NCBI GenBank assembly: GCA_030841765.1 | Contig: JAUUSS010000124.1 | Coordinates: 1-6,078, forward strand | Origin: Collinsella aerofaciens | GTDB lineage: Bacteria; Actinomycetota; Coriobacteriia; Coriobacteriales; Coriobacteriaceae | Direction: 5' to 3' | DNA length: 6,078 nt | Shown here: in pieces, positions 5,976-6,078 of the stretch | How the letters are laid out: each line of letters opens with the position of its first letter | How positions within the stretch are numbered: the first letter of the stretch is position 1 | Translations under genes and position numbers: made by a program | The notes under the pieces: generated by a model | Told to the model about the DNA's origin: nothing | Database searches by the model: none | The model's input: the letters and a program-made list of their open reading frames with translations, nothing else

Positions 5976-6032
5976 ACTCGATACCCCTGACCATACCTTC
6001 GTTTTGAACAAAACCACAGGCGTTCTACCTGC
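5976..6032 (+). repeat. diverged second copy of the inverted-repeat core
   Basis: Positions 5976-6032 align without gaps to 5728-5784 at a constant offset of 248. Exact shared blocks are ACTC, ACCCC, CCATACC, GTTTT, CAAAA and TCTACCTGC, while the bases between have drifted. The copy carries its own small perfect stem, GTTTTG-AA-CAAAAC at 6001-6014, and CAGG/CCTG at 6017-6031. The outer arms of the first copy are not clearly repeated here. The preserved blocks at fixed spacing suggest a repeat family, not chance. Confidence 0.5.
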
Positions 6033-6078
6033 ACTGATAATTGTCCTCGGGGGAAGCGGGCACTGCGGGGCGCGGCAA

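Larger units (their letters stand above)
5641..6078. other. gene-poor region after the two-component operon
   Basis: No convincing gene lies between the regulator stop and the right edge. The content is an AT-richer stretch (5641-5701), the 152-bp inverted repeat, an intermediate stretch, and the diverged repeat copy. A further inverted repeat, TGATCC at 5902-5907 with GGATCA at 5927-5932, lies in the middle. No stem followed by a T-run is visible directly after the regulator, so the operon's termination point is not apparent, unless the inverted repeat serves that role. Confidence 0.6.

Overview
The window looks like a high-GC actinobacterial chromosome segment. Strong G/C use at third codon positions, the gut-actinobacterial style of the proteins and the intergenic repeats make Coriobacteriia (Collinsella-like) my best guess. 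That is an inference from style, because no marker gene is present.

Layout from left to right. A minus-strand gene starts at 22 and runs off the left edge. Positions 23-115 form its AT-richer upstream region. Positions 115-333 hold a cluster of REP/BIME-like inverted and direct repeats that ends 11 bp short of the next stop codon. Positions 344-3670 hold a tight three-gene minus-strand operon for an ABC-2 type exporter. Its transcription order is ATPase (3670-2732), first permease (2723-1536), second permease (1549-344). The genes are separated by 8 bp and then overlap by 14 bp. Positions 3671-3868 are a divergent intergenic region with a strong imperfect dyad at 3732-3759. Positions 3869-5640 carry a plus-strand two-component system: a HisKA_3-type membrane histidine kinase and a NarL/LuxR-type response regulator, overlapping by ATGA. 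Positions 5641-6078 carry no convincing gene. They contain a 152-bp nested inverted repeat (5702-5853) and a second, diverged partial copy of its core at 5976-6032.

How the parts may work together: the kinase senses something at or in the membrane and phosphorylates Asp53 of the regulator. The regulator may act at the shared intergenic region to control the divergent exporter, itself, or both. The exporter has one ATPase and two similar but non-identical permeases, each with a large extracytoplasmic domain after the first membrane helix, so a heterodimeric pump is likely. The substrate cannot be read from sequence. Lipid, peptide or drug export are all possible.

The coding part is a familiar architecture and I do not claim a new enzyme system. 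The less expected signals are non-coding: the dyad between the divergent operons, a probable leaderless start for the kinase, and the two palindromic repeat modules (about 155 bp each) that bracket the exporter/sensor block.
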